NCBI RefSeq assembly: GCF_020882245.1
Contig: NC_083599.1
Coordinates: 5,518,001 to 5,582,000, forward strand
Source: Rhopalosiphum padi
Lineage: Eukaryota > Arthropoda > Insecta > Hemiptera > Aphididae
Reading direction: 5' to 3'
DNA: 64,000 nucleotides
Shown here: positions 11,101 to 26,100 of the stretch, one piece after another
Layout of the letters: each line of letters starts with the position of its first letter
Numbering within the stretch: position 1 is the stretch's first letter
Notes under the pieces: model-generated
The model's input: the letters and a program-made list of their open reading frames with translations, nothing else
Told to the model about the DNA's origin: nothing
Databases searched by the model: none
Position numbers and translations under genes: made by a program

Positions 11101-14100
11101 ACTGATCCTGGTTTGGCGCTACAAGTAGATCATTTTAACTTCTGTGATAAATTGTCGTTGGACGACCAGGTGACCTAGGAAACGCGAATGAAAATTGAAA
11201 TTTTCGAAAAATGAAAATTCTCGTTTACGAAGTGTTTTACGGGAAAACCGTTAGAGATAGGACGAAAGTTGTACGACATAAAAGTGATCCCCATAACCAG
11301 CTTCATAAGTTGTATGCTTTTGATTTTTCGAAAAACCGTTATTAAGGATTTTTAAACGTCGTACTTAGGTCGAACGATTTTTGAAAACCCGAAATTTGAA
11401 ATAACGAGTTTTTGGAAAAATGAAAAACTGATCCTGGTTTGGCGCTACAAGTAGATCATTTTAACTTTTGTGATAAATTGTCGTTGGACGACCAGGTGAC
11501 CTAGGAAACGCGAATGAAATTTGAAAATTTCGAAAAATGAAAATTCTCGTTTACGAAGTGTTTTACGGGAAAACCGTTAGAGATAGGACGAAAGTTGTAC
11601 GACATAAAAGTGATCCCCATAACCAGCTTCATAAGTTGTATGCTTTTGATTTTTCGAAAAACCGTTATTAAGGATTTTTAAACGTCGTACTTAGGTCGAA
11701 CGATTTTTGAAAACCCGAAATTTGAAATAACGAGTTTTTGGAAAAATGAAAAACTGATCCTGGTTTGGCGCTACAAGTAGATCATTTTAACTTTTGTGAT
11801 AAATTGTCGTTGGACGACCAGGTAACCTAGGAAACGTGAATGAAAATTGAAAATTTCGAAAAATGAAAATTCTCGTTTACGAAGTGTTTTACGTGAAAAC
11901 CGTTGAGACATAGGACGAAAGTTGTGAAACATAAAAGTGATCCCCATAACCAGCTTCATAAGTTGTATGCTTTTGATTTTTCGAAAAACCGTTATTAAGG
12001 ATTTTTAAACGTCGTACTTAGGTCGAACGATTTTTGAAAACCCAAATTTTGAAATAACGAGTTTTTGGAAAAATGAAAAACTGATTCTGGTTTGGAATTA
12101 CAAGTAGAACATTTTAACTTCTGTGATAAATTGTCGTTGGACGACCAGGTGACCTAGGAAACGCGAATGAAAATTGAAATTTTCGAAAAATGAAAATTCT
12201 CGTTTACGAAGTGTTTTACGGGAAACCCGTTAGAGATAGGACGAAAGTTGTACGACATAAAAGTGATCCCCATAACCAGCTTCATAAGTTGTATGCTTTT
12301 GATTTTTCGAAAAACCGTTATTAAGGATTTTTAAACGTCGTACTTAGGTCGAACGATTTTTGAAAACCCAAATTTGAAATAACGAGTTTTTGGAAAAATG
12401 AAAAACTGATCCTGGTTTGGCACTACAAGTAGATCATTTTAACTTTTGTGATAAATTGTCGTTGGACGACCAGGTAACCTTGGAAACGCGAATGAAAATT
12501 GAAAATTTCGAAAAATGAAAATTCTCGTTTACGAAGTGTTTACGGGAAAACCGTTGAGAGATAGGACGAAAGTTGTGAAACATAAAAGTGATCCCTATAA
12601 CCAGCTTCATAAGTTGTATGCTTTTGATTTTTCGAAAAACCGTTATTAAGGATTTTTAAACGTCGTACTTAGGTCGAACGATTTTTGAAAACCCAAATTT
12701 TGAAATAACGAGTTTTTGGAAAAATGAAAAACTGATTCTGGTTTGGAATTACAAGTAGAATATTTTAACTTCTGTGATAAATTGTCGTTGGACGACCAGG
12801 TGACCTAAGAAACGCGAATGAAATTTGAAAATTTCGAAAAATGAAAATTCTCGTTTACGAAGTGTTTTACGGGAAAACCGTTTAGAGATAGGACGAAAGT
12901 TGTGAAACATAAAAGTGATCCCCATAACCAGCTTCATAAGTTGTATGCTTTTTATTTTTCGAAAAACCGTTATTAAGGATTTTTAAACGTCGTACTTAGG
13001 TCGAACGATTTTTGAAAACCCAAAATTTGAAATAACGAGTTTTTGGAAAAATGAAAAACTGATCCTGGTTTGGCGCTACAAGTAGATCATTTTAACTTTT
13101 GTGATAAATTGTCGTTGGACGACCAGGTGACCTAGGAAACGCGAATGAAAATTGAAAATTTCGAAAATTGAAAATTCTCGTTTACGAAGTGTTTTACGGG
13201 AAAACCGTTGAGAGATAGGACGAAAGTTGTGACACATAAAAGTGATCCCCATAACCAGCTTCATAAGTTGTAAGCTTTTGATTTTTCGAAAAACCGTTAT
13301 TAAGGATTTTTAAACGTCGTACTTAGGTCGAACGATTTTTGAAAACCCGAAATTTGAAATAACGAGTTTTTGGAAAAATGAAAAACTGATCCTGGTTTGG
13401 CGCTACAAGTAGATCATTTTAACTTTTGTGATAAATTGTCGTTGGACGACCAGGTAACCTAGGAAACGCGAATGAAAATTGAAAATTTCGAAAAATGAAA
13501 ATTCTCGTTTACGAAGTGTTTACGGGAAAACCGTTGAGAGATAGGACGAAAGTTGTGAAACATAAAAGTGATCCCTATAACCAGCTTCATAAGTTGTATG
13601 CTTTTGATTTTTCGAAAAACCGTTATTAAGGATTTTTAAACGTCGTACTTAGGTCGAACGATTTTTGAAAACCCAAATTTTGAAATAACGAGTTTTTGGA
13701 AAAATGAAAAACTGATTCTGGTTTGGAATTACAAGTAGTATATTTTAACTTCTCTGATAAATTGTCGTTGGACGACCAGGTGACCTAGGAAACGCGAATG
13801 AAATTTGAAAATTTCGAAAAATGAAAATTCTCGTTTACGAAGTGTTTTACGGGAAAACCGTGAGAGATAGGACGAAAGTTGTGAGACATAAAAGTGATTC
13901 CCATAACCAGCTTCATAAGTTGTATGCTTTTGATTTTTCGAAAAACCGTTATTAAGGATTTTTAAACGTCGTACTTAGGTCGAACGATTTTTGAAAACCC
14001 AAATTTTGAAATAACGAGTTTTTGGAAAAATGAAAAACTGATTCTAGTTTGGAATTACAAGTAGAACATTTTAACTTCTGTGATAAATTGTCGTTGGACG

Positions 14101-17100
14101 ACCAGGTGACCTAGGAAACGCGAATGAAAATTGAAATTTTCGAAAAATGAAAATTCTCGTTTACGAAGTGTTTTACGGGAAAACCGTTAGAGATAGGACG
14201 AAAGTTGTACGACATAAAAGTGATCCCCATAACCAGCTTCATAAGTTGTATGCTTTTGATTTTTCGAAAAACCGTTATTAAGGATTTTTAAACGTCGTAC
14301 TTAGGTCGAACGATTTTTGAAAACCCGAAATTTGAAATAACGAGTTTTTGGAAAAATGAAAAACTGATCCTGGTTTGGCGCTACAAGTAGATCATTTTAA
14401 CTTTTGTGATAAATTGTCGTTGGACGACCAGGTAACCTAGGAAACGTGAATGAAAATTGAAAATTTCGAAAAATGAAAATTCTCGATTACGAAGTGTTTA
14501 CGGGAAAACCGTTGAGAGATAGGACGAAAGTTGTGAAACATAAAAGTGATCCCTATAACCAGCTTCATAAGTTGTATGCTTTTGATTTTTCGAAAAACCG
14601 TTATTAAGGATTTTTAAACGTCGTACTTAGGTCGAACGATTTTTGAAAAACCAAATTTTGAAATAACGAGTTTTTGGAAAAATGAAAAACTGATTCTGGT
14701 TTGGAATTACAAGTAGAATATTTTAACTTCTGTGATAAATTGTCGTTGGACGACCAAGTGACCTAGGAAACGCGAATGAAATTTGAAAATTTCAAAAAAT
14801 GAAAATTCTCGTTTACGAAGTGTTTTACGGGAAAACCGTTGAGAGATAGGACGAAAGTTGTGAAACATAAAAGTGATCCCTATAACCAGCTTCATAAGTT
14901 GTATGCTTTTGATTTTTCGAAAAACCGTTATTAAGGATTTTTAAACGTCGTACTTAGGTCGAACGATTTTTGAAAACCCAAATTTTGAAATAACGAGTTT
15001 TTGGAAAAATGAAAAACTGATTCTGGTTTGGAATTACAAGTAGAATATTTTAACTTCTGTGATAAATTGTCGTTGGACGACCAAGTGACCTAGGAAACGC
15101 GAATGAAATTTGAAAATTTCGAAAAATGAAAATTCTCGTTTACGAAGTGTTTTACGGGAAAACCGTTGAGACATAGGACGAAAGTTGTGAAACATAAAAG
15201 TGATCCCCATAACCAGCTTCATAAGTTGTATTCTTTTGATTTTTCGAAAAACCGTTATTAAGGATTTTTAAACGTCGTACTTAGGTCGAACGATTTTTGA
15301 AAACCCAAATTTTGAAATAACGAGTTTTTGGAAAAATGAAAAACTGATTCTGGTTTGGAATTACAAGTAGTATATTTTAACTTCTGTGATAAATTGTCGT
15401 TGGACGACCAGGTGACCTAGGAAACGCGAATGAAATTTGAAAATTTCGAAAAATGAAAATTCTCGTTTACGAAGTGTTTTACGGGAAAACCGTGAGAGAT
15501 AGGACGAAAGTTGTGAGACATAAAAGTGATTCCCATAACCAGCTTCATAAGTTGTATGCTTTTGATTTTTCGAAAAACCGTTATTAAGGATTTTTAAACG
15601 TCGTACTTAGGTCGAACGATTTTTGAAAACCCGAAATTTGAAATAACGAGTTTTTGGAAAAATGAAAAACTGATCCTGGGTTGGCGCTACAAGTAGATCA
15701 TTTTAACTTTTGTGATAAATTGTCGTTGGACGACCAGGTAACCTAGGAAACGTGAATGAAAATTGAAAATTTCGAAAAATGAAAATTCTCGTTTACGAAG
15801 TGTTTACGGGAAAACCGTTGAGAGATAGGACGAAAGTTGTGAAACATAAAAGTGATTCCCATAACCAGCTTCATAAGTTGTATGCTTTTGATTTTTAGAA
15901 AAAACGTTATTAAGGATTTTTAAACGTCGTACTTAGGTCGAACGATTTTTGAAAACCCGAAATTTGAAATAACGAGTTTTTGGAAAAATGAAAAACTGAT
16001 CCTGGTTTGGCGCTACAAGTAGATCATTTTAACTTTTGTGGTAAATTGTCGTTGGACGACCAGGTAACCTAGGAAACGTGAATGAAAATTGAAAATTTCG
16101 AAAAATGAAAATTCTCGTTTACGAAGTGTTTACGGGAAAACCGTTGAGAGATAGGACGAAAGTTGTGAAACATAAAAGTGATCCCTATAACCAGCTTCAT
16201 AAGTTGTATGCTTTTGATTTTTCGAAAAACCGTTATTAAGGATTTTTAAACGTCGTACTTAGGTCGAACGATTTTTGAAAACCCAAATTTTGAAATAACG
16301 AGTTTTTGGAAAAATGAAAAACTGATTCTGGTTTGGAATTACAAGTAGAATATTTTAACTTCTGTGATAAATTGTCGTTGGACGACCAAGTGACCTAGGA
16401 AACGCGAATGAAATTTGAAAATTTCGAAAAATGAAAATTCTCGTTTACGAAGTGTTTTACGGGAAAACCGTTGAGACATAGGACGAAAGTTGTGAAACAT
16501 AAAAGTGATCCCCATAACCAGCTTCATAAGTTGTATTCTTTTGATTTTTCGAAAAACCGTTATTAAGGATTTTTAAACGTCGTACTTAGGTCGAACGATT
16601 TTTGAGAACCCAAAATTTGAAATAACGATATTTTGGAAAAATGAAAAACTGATTCTGGTTTGGAATTACAAGTAGAACATTTTAACTTCTGTGATAAATT
16701 GTCGTTGGACGACCAGGTGACCTAGGAAACGCGAATGAAAATTGATAATTTCGAAAAATGAAAATTCTCGTTTACGAAGTGTTTTACGGGAAAACCGTGA
16801 GAGATAGGACGAAAGTTGTGAGACATAAAAGTGATTCCCATAACCAGCTTCATAAGTTGTATGCTTTTGATTTTTCGAAAAAACGTTATTAAGGATTTTT
16901 AAACGTCGTACTTAGGTCGAACGATTTTTGAAAACCCAAAATTTGAAATAACGAGTTTTTGGAAAAATGAAAAACTGATCCTGGTTTGGCGCTACAAGTA
17001 GATCATTTTAACTTTTGTGATAAATTGTCGTTGGACGACCAGGTAACCTAGGAAACGTGAATGAAAATTGAAAATTTCGAAAAATGAAAATTCTCGTTTA

Positions 17101-20100
17101 CGAAGTGTTTACGGGAAAACCGTTGAGAGATAGGACGAAAGTTGTGAAACATAAAAGTGATCCCTATAACCAGCTTCATAAGTTGTATGCTTTTGATTTT
17201 TCGAAAAACCGTTATTAAGGATTTTTAAACGTCGTACTTAGGTCGAACGATTTTTGAGAACCCAAAATTTGAAATAACGATATTTTGGAAAAATGAAAAA
17301 CTGATTCTGGTTTGGAATTACAAGTAGAACATTTTAACTTCTGTGATAAATAGTCGTTGGACGACCAGGTGACCTAGGAAACGCGAATGAAAATTGATAA
17401 TTTCGAAAAATGAAAATTCTCGTTTACGAAGTGTTTTACGGGAAAACCGTGAGAGATAGGACGAAAGTTGTGAGACATAAAAGTGATTCCCATAACCAGC
17501 TTCATAAGTTGTATGCTTTTGATTTTTCGAAAAAACGTTATTAAGGATTTTTAAACGTCGTACTTAGGTCGAACGATTTTTGAAAACCCGAAATTTGAAA
17601 TAACGAGTTTTTGGAAAAATGAAAAACTGATCCTGGTTTGGCGCTACAAGTAGATCATTTTAACTTTTGTGATAAATTGTCGTTGGACGACCAGGTAACC
17701 TAGGAAACGTGAATGAAAATTGAAAATTTCGAAAAATGAAAATTCTCGTTTACGAAGTGTTTACGGGAAAACCGTTGAGAGATAGGACGAAAGTTGTGAA
17801 ACATAAAAGTGATCCCTATAACCAGCTTCATAAGTTGTATGCTTTTGATTTTTCGAAAAACCGTTATTAAGGATTTTTAAACGTCGTACTTAGGTCGAAC
17901 GATTTTTGAAAACCCAAATTTTGAAATAACGAGTTTTTGGAAAAATGAAAAACTGATTCTGGTTTGGAATTACAAGTAGAACATTTTAACTTCTGTGATA
18001 AATTGTCGTTGGACGACCAGGTGACCTAGGAAACGCGAATGAAAATTGAAATTTTCGAAAAATGAAAATTCTCGTTTACGAAGTGTTTTACGGGAAAACC
18101 GTTAGAGATAGGACGAAAGTTGTACGACATAAAAGTGATCCCCATAACCAGCTTCATAAGTTGTATGCTTTTGATTTTTCGAAAAACCGTTATTAAGGAT
18201 TTTTAAACGTCGTACTTAGGTCGAACGATTTTTGAAAACCCGAAATTTGAAATAACGAGTTTTTGGAAAAATGAAAAACTGATCCTGGTTTGGCGCTACA
18301 AGTAGATCATTTTAACTTTTGTGATAAATTGTCGTTGGACGACCAGGTAACCTTGGAAACGCGAATGAAAATTGAAAATTTCGAAAAATGAAAATTCTCG
18401 TTTACGAAGTGTTTACGGGAAAACCGTTGAGAGATAGGACGAAAGTTGTGAAACATAAAAGTGATCCCTATAACCAGCTTCATAAGTTGTATGCTTTTGA
18501 TTTTTCGAAAAACCGTTATTAAGGATTTTTAAACGTCGTACTTAGGTCGAACGATTTTTGAAAAACCAAATTTTGAAATAACGAGTTTTTGGAAAAATGA
18601 AAAACTGATTCTGGTTTGGAATTACAAGTAGAATATTTTAACTTCTGTGATAAATTGTCGTTGGACGACCAAGTGACCTAGGAAACGCGAATGAAATTTG
18701 AAAATTTCAAAAAATGAAAATTCTCGTTTACGAAGTGTTTTACGGGAAAACCGTTGAGAGATAGGACGAAAGTTGTGAAACATAAAAGTGATCCCTATAA
18801 CCAGCTTCATAAGTTGTATGCTTTTGATTTTTCGAAAAACCGTTATTAAGGATTTTTAAACGTCGTACTTAGGTCGAACGATTTTTGAAAACCCAAATTT
18901 TGAAATAACGAGTTTTTGGAAAAATGAAAAACTGATTCTGGTTTGGAATTACAAGTAGAATATTTTAACTTCTGTGATAAATTGTCGTTGGACGACCAAG
19001 TGACCTAGGAAACGCGAATGAAATTTGAAAATTTCGAAAAATGAAAATTCTCGTTTACGAAGTGTTTTACGGGAAAACCGTTGAGACATAGGACGAAAGT
19101 TGTGAAACATAAAAGTGATCCCCATAACCAGCTTCATAAGTTGTATTCTTTTGATTTTTCGAAAAACCGTTATTAAGGATTTTTAAACGTCGTACTTAGG
19201 TCGAACGATTTTTGAGAACCCAAAATTTGAAATAACGATATTTTGGAAAAATGAAAAACTGATTCTGGTTTGGAATTACAAGTAGAACATTTTAACTTCT
19301 GTGATAAATAGTCGTTGGACGACCAGGTGACCTAGGAAACGCGAATGAAAATTGATAATTTCGAAAAATGAAAATTCTCGTTTACGAAGTGTTTTACGGG
19401 AAAACCGTGAGAGATAGGACGAAAGTTGTGAGACATAAAAGTGATTCCCATAACCAGCTTCATAAGTTGTATGCTTTTGATTTTTCGAAAAAACGTTATT
19501 AAGGATTTTTAAACGTCGTACTTAGGTCGAACGATTTTTGAAAACCCGAAATTTGAAATAACGAGTTTTTGGAAAAATGAAAAACTGATCCTGGTTTGGC
19601 GCTACAAGTAGATCATTTTAACTTTTGTGATAAATTGTCGTTGGACGACCAGGTAACCTAGGAAACGTGAATGAAAATTGAAAATTTCGAAAAATGAAAA
19701 TTCTCGTTTACGAAGTGTTTACGGGAAAACCGTTGAGAGATAGGACGAAAGTTGTGAAACATAAAAGTGATCCCTATAACCAGCTTCATAAGTTGTATGC
19801 TTTTGATTTTTCGAAAAACCGTTATTAAGGATTTTTAAACGTCGTACTTAGGTCGAACGATTTTTGAAAACCCAAATTTTGAAATAACGAGTTTTTGGAA
19901 AAATGAAAAACTGATTCTGGTTTGGAATTACAAGTAGAACATTTTAACTTCTGTGATAAATTGTCGTTGGACGACCAGGTGACCTAGGAAACGCGAATGA
20001 AAATTGAAATTTTCGAAAAATGAAAATTCTCGTTTACGAAGTGTTTTACGGGAAAACCGTTAGAGATAGGACGAAAGTTGTACGACATAAAAGTGATCCC

Positions 20101-23100
20101 CATAACCAGCTTCATAAGTTGTATGCTTTTGATTTTTCGAAAAACCGTTATTAAGGATTTTTAAACGTCGTACTTAGGTCGAACGATTTTTGAAAACCCG
20201 AAATTTGAAATAACGAGTTTTTGGAAAAATGAAAAACTGATCCTGGTTTGGCGCTACAAGTAGATCATTTTAACTTTTGTGATAAATTGTCGTTGGACGA
20301 CCAGGTAACCTTGGAAACGCGAATGAAAATTGAAAATTTCGAAAAATGAAAATTCTCGTTTACGAAGTGTTTACGGGAAAACCGTTGAGAGATAGGACGA
20401 AAGTTGTGAAACATAAAAGTGATCCCTATAACCAGCTTCATAAGTTGTATGCTTTTGATTTTTCGAAAAACCGTTATTAAGGATTTTTAAACGTCGTACT
20501 TAGGTCGAACGATTTTTGAAAAACCAAATTTTGAAATAACGAGTTTTTGGAAAAATGAAAAACTGATTCTGGTTTGGAATTACAAGTAGAATATTTTAAC
20601 TTCTGTGATAAATTGTCGTTGGACGACCAAGTGACCTAGGAAACGCGAATGAAATTTGAAAATTTCAAAAAATGAAAATTCTCGTTTACGAAGTGTTTTA
20701 CGGGAAAACCGTTGAGAGATAGGACGAAAGTTGTGAAACATAAAAGTGATCCCTATAACCAGCTTCATAAGTTGTATGCTTTTGATTTTTCGAAAAACCG
20801 TTATTAAGGATTTTTAAACGTCGTACTTAGGTCGAACGATTTTTGAAAACCCAAATTTTGAAATAACGAGTTTTTGGAAAAATGAAAAACTGATTCTGGT
20901 TTGGAATTACAAGTAGAATATTTTAACTTCTGTGATAAATTGTCGTTGGACGACCAAGTGACCTAGGAAACGCGAATGAAATTTGAAAATTTCGAAAAAT
21001 GAAAATTCTCGTTTACGAAGTGTTTTACGGGAAAACCGTTGAGACATAGGACGAAAGTTGTGAAACATAAAAGTGATCCCCATAACCAGCTTCATAAGTT
21101 GTATTCTTTTGATTTTTCGAAAAACCGTTATTAAGGATTTTTAAACGTCGTACTTAGGTCGAACGATTTTTGAAAACCCAAATTTTGAAATAACGAGTTT
21201 TTGGAAAAATGAAAAACTGATTCTGGTTTGGAATTACAAGTAGTATATTTTAACTTCTGTGATAAATTGTCGTTGGACGACCAAGTGACCTAGGAAACGC
21301 GAATGAAATTTGAAAATTTCGAAAAATGAAAATTCTCGTTTACGAAGTGTTTTACGGGAAAACCGTTGAGAGATAGGACGAAAGTTGTGAAACATAAAAG
21401 TGATCCCTATAACCAGCTTCATAAGTTGTATGCTTTTGATTTTTCGAAAAACCGTTATTAAGGATTTTTAAACGTCGTACTTAGGTCGAACGAATTTTGA
21501 AAACCCAAATTTTGAAATAACGAGTTTTTGGAAAAATGAAAAACTGATTCTGGTTTGGAATTACAAGTAGAATATTTTAACTTCTGTGATAAATTGTCGT
21601 TGGACGACCAAGTGACCTAGGAAACGCGAATGAAATTTGAAAATTTCGAAAAATGAAAATTCTCGTTTACGAAGTGTTTTACGGGAAAACCGTTGAGACA
21701 TAGGACGAAAGTTGTGAAACATAAAAGTGATCCCCATAACTAGCTTCATAAGTTGTATTCTTTTGATTTTTCGAAAAACCGTTATTAAGGATTTTTAAAC
21801 GTCGTACTTAGGTCGAACGATTTTTGAAAACCCAAATTTTGAAATAACGAGTTTTTGGAAAAATGAAAAACTGATTCTGGTTTGGAATTACAAGTAGTAT
21901 ATTTTAACTTCTGTGATAAATTGTCGTTGGACGACCAGGTGACCTAGGAAACGCGAATGAAATTTGAAAATTTCGAAAAATGAAAATTCTCGTTTACGAA
22001 GTGTTTTACGGGAAAACCGTGAGAGATAGGACGAAAGTTGTGAGACATAAAAGTGATTCCCATAACCAGCTTCATAAGTTGTATGCTTTTGATTTTTCGA
22101 AAAACCGTTATTAAGGATTTTTAAACGTCGTACTTAGGTCGAACGATTTTTGAAAACCCGAAATTTGAAATAACGAGTTTTTGGAAAAATGAAAAACTGA
22201 TCCTGGTTTGGCGCTACAAGTAGATCATTTTAACTTTTGTGATAAATTGTCGTTGGACGACCAGGTAACCTTGGAAACGCGAATGAAAATTGAAAATTTC
22301 GAAAAATGAAAATTCTCGTTTACGAAGTGTTTTACGGGAAAACCGTGAGAGATAGGACGAAAGTTGTGAGACATAAAAGTGATTCCCATAACCAGCTTCA
22401 TAAGTTGTATGCTTTTGATTTTTCGAAAAACCGTTATTAAGGATTTTTAAACGTCGTACTTAGGTCGAACGATTTTTGAAAACCCGAAATTTGAAATAAC
22501 GAGTTTTTGGAAAAATGAAAAACTGATCCTGGTTTGGCGCTACAAGTAGATCATTTTAACTTTTGTGATAAATTGTCGTTGGACGACCAGGTAACCTTGG
22601 AAACGCGAATGAAAATTGAAAATTTCGAAAAATGAAAATTCTCGTTTACGAAGTGTTTACGGGAAAACCGTTGAGAGATAGGACGAAAGTTGTGAAACAT
22701 AAAAGTGATCCCTATAACCAGCTTCATAAGTTGTATGCTTTTGATTTTTCGAAAAACCGTTATTAAGGATTTTTAAACGTCGTACTTAGGTCGAACGATT
22801 TTTGAAAACCCAAATTTTGAAATAACGAGTTTTTGGAAAAATGAAAAACTGATTCTGGTTTGGAATTACAAGTAGAATATTTTAACTTCTGTGATAAATT
22901 GTCGTTGGACGACCAAGTGACCTAGGAAACGCGAATGAAATTTGAAAATTTCGAAAAATGAAAATTCTCGTTTACGAAGTGTTTTACGTGAAAACCGTTG
23001 AGACATAGGACGAAAGTTGTGAAACATAAAAGTGATCCCCATAACCAGCTTCATAAGTTGTATTCTTTTGATTTTTCGAAAAACCGTTATTAAGGATTTT

Positions 23101-26100
23101 TAAACGTCGTACTTAGGTCGAACGATTTTTGAAAACCCAAATTTTGAAATAACGAGTTTTTGGAAAAATGAAAAACTGATTCTGGTTTGGAATTACAAGT
23201 AGAATATTTTAACTTCTGTGATAAATTGTCGTTGGACGACCAAGTGACCTAGGAAACGCGAATGAAATTTGAAAATTTCGAAAAATGAAAATTCTCGTTT
23301 ACGAAGTGTTTTACGTGAAAACCGTTGAGACATAGGACGAAAGTTGTGAAACATAAAAGTGATCCCCATAACCAGCTTCATAAGTTGTATTCTTTTGATT
23401 TTTCGAAAAACCGTTATTAAGGATTTTTAAACGTCGTACTTAGGTCGAACGATTTTTGAAAACCCAAAATTTGAAATAACGAGTTTTTGGAAAAATGAAA
23501 AACTGATCCTGGTTTGGCGCTACAAGTAGATCATTTTAACTTTTGTGATAAATTGTCGTTGGACGACCAGGTAACCTAGGAAACGTGAATGAAAATTGAA
23601 AATTTCGAAAAATGAAAATTCTCGTTTACGAAGTGTTTACGGGAAAACCGTTGAGAGATAGGACGAAAGTTGTGAAACATAAAAGTGATTCCCATAACCA
23701 GCTTCATAAGTTGTATGCTTTTGATTTTTCGAAAAAACGTTATTAAGGATTTTTAAACGTCGTACTTAGGTCGAACGATTTTTGAAAACCCGAAATTTGA
23801 AATAACGAGTTTTTGGAAAAATGAAAAACTGATCCTGGTTTGGCGCTACAAGTAGATCATTTTAACTTTTGTGATAAATTGTCGTTGGACGACCAGGTAA
23901 CCTAGGAAACGTGAATGAAAATTGAAAATTTCGAAAAATGAAAATTCTCGTTTACGAAGTGTTTACGGGAAAACCGTTGAGAGATAGGACGAAAGTTGTG
24001 AAACATAAAAGTGATCCCTATAACCAGCTTCATAAGTTGTATGCTTTTGACTTTTCGAAAAACCGTTATTAAGGATTTTTAAACGTCGTACTTAGGTCGA
24101 ACGATTTTTGAAAACCCAAATTTTGAAATAACGAGTTTTTGGAAAAATGAAAAACTGATTCTGGTTTGGCGCTACAAGTAGATCATTTTAACTTTTGTGA
24201 TAAATTGTCGTTGGACGACCAGGTAACCTAGGAAACGTGAATGAAAATTGAAAATTTCGAAAAATGAAAATTCTCGTTTACGAAGTGTTTACGGGAAAAC
24301 CGTTGAGAGATAGGACGAAAGTTGTGAAACATAAAAGTGATCCCTATAACCAGCTTCATAAGTTGTATGCTTTTGATTTTTCGAAAAACCGTTATTAAGG
24401 ATTTTTAAACGTCGTACTTAGGTCGAACGATTTTTGAAAACCCAAATTTTGAAATAACGAGTTTTTGGAAAAATGAAAAACTGATTCTGGTTTGGAATTA
24501 CAAGTAGAATATTTTAACTTCTGTGATAAATTGTCGTTGGACGACCAAGTGACCTAGGAAACGCGAATGAAATTTGAAAATTTCGAAAAATGAAAATTCT
24601 CGTTTACGAAGTGTTTTACGGGAAAACCGTTGAGACATAGGACGAAAGTTGTGAAACATAAAAGTGATCCCCATAACCAGCTTCATAAGTTGTATTCTTT
24701 TGATTTTTCGAAAAACCGTTATTAAGGATTTTTAAACGTCGTACTTAGGTCGAACGATTTTTGAGAACCCAAAATTTGAAATAACGATATTTTGGAAAAA
24801 TGAAAAACTGATTCTGGTTTGGAATTACAAGTAGAACATTTTAACTTCTGTGATAAATAGTCGTTGGACGACCAGGTGACCTAGGAAACGCGAATGAAAA
24901 TTGATAATTTCGAAAAATGAAAATTCTCGTTTACGAAGTGTTTTACGGGAAAACCGTGAGAGATAGGACGAAAGTTGTGAGACATAAAAGTGATTCCCAT
25001 AACCAGCTTCATAAGTTGTATGCTTTTGATTTTTCGAAAAAACGTTATTAAGGATTTTTAAACGTCGTACTTAGGTCGAACGATTTTTGAAAACCCGAAA
25101 TTTGAAATAACGAGTTTTTGGAAAAATGAAAAACTGATCCTGGTTTGGCGCTACAAGTAGATCATTTTAACTTTTGTGATAAATTGTCGTTGGACGACCA
25201 GGTAACCTAGGAAACGTGAATGAAAATTGAAAATTTCGAAAAATGAAAATTCTCGTTTACGAAGTGTTTACGGGAAAACCGTTGAGAGATAGGACGAAAG
25301 TTGTGAAACATAAAAGTGATCCCTATAACCAGCTTCATAAGTTGTATGCTTTTGATTTTTCGAAAAACCGTTATTAAGGATTTTTAAACGTCGTACTTAG
25401 GTCGAACGATTTTTGAAAACCCAAATTTTGAAATAACGAGTTTTTGGAAAAATGAAAAACTGATTCTGGTTTGGAATTACAAGTAGAACATTTTAACTTC
25501 TGTGATAAATTGTCGTTGGACGACCAGGTGACCTAGGAAACGCGAATGAAAATTGAAATTTTCGAAAAATGAAAATTCTCGTTTACGAAGTGTTTTACGG
25601 GAAAACCGTTAGAGATAGGACGAAAGTTGTACGACATAAAAGTGATCCCCATAACCAGCTTCATAAGTTGTATGCTTTTGATTTTTCGAAAAACCGTTAT
25701 TAAGGATTTTTAAACGTCGTACTTAGGTCGAACGATTTTTGAAAACCCGAAATTTGAAATAACGAGTTTTTGGAAAAATGAAAAACTGATCCTGGTTTGG
25801 CGCTACAAGTAGATCATTTTAACTTTTGTGATAAATTGTCGTTGGACGACCAGGTGACCTAGGAAACGCGAATGAAAATTGAAAATTTCGAAAAATGAAA
25901 ATTCTCGTTTACGAAGTGTTTTACGGGAAAACCGTTGAGAGATAGGACGAAAGTTGTGACACATAAAAGTGATCCCCATAACCAGCTTCATAAGTTGTAA
26001 GCTTTTGATTTTTCGAAAAACCGTTATTAAGGATTTTTAAACGTCGTACTTAGGTCGAACGATTTTTGAAAACCCGAAATTTGAAATAACGAGTTTTTGG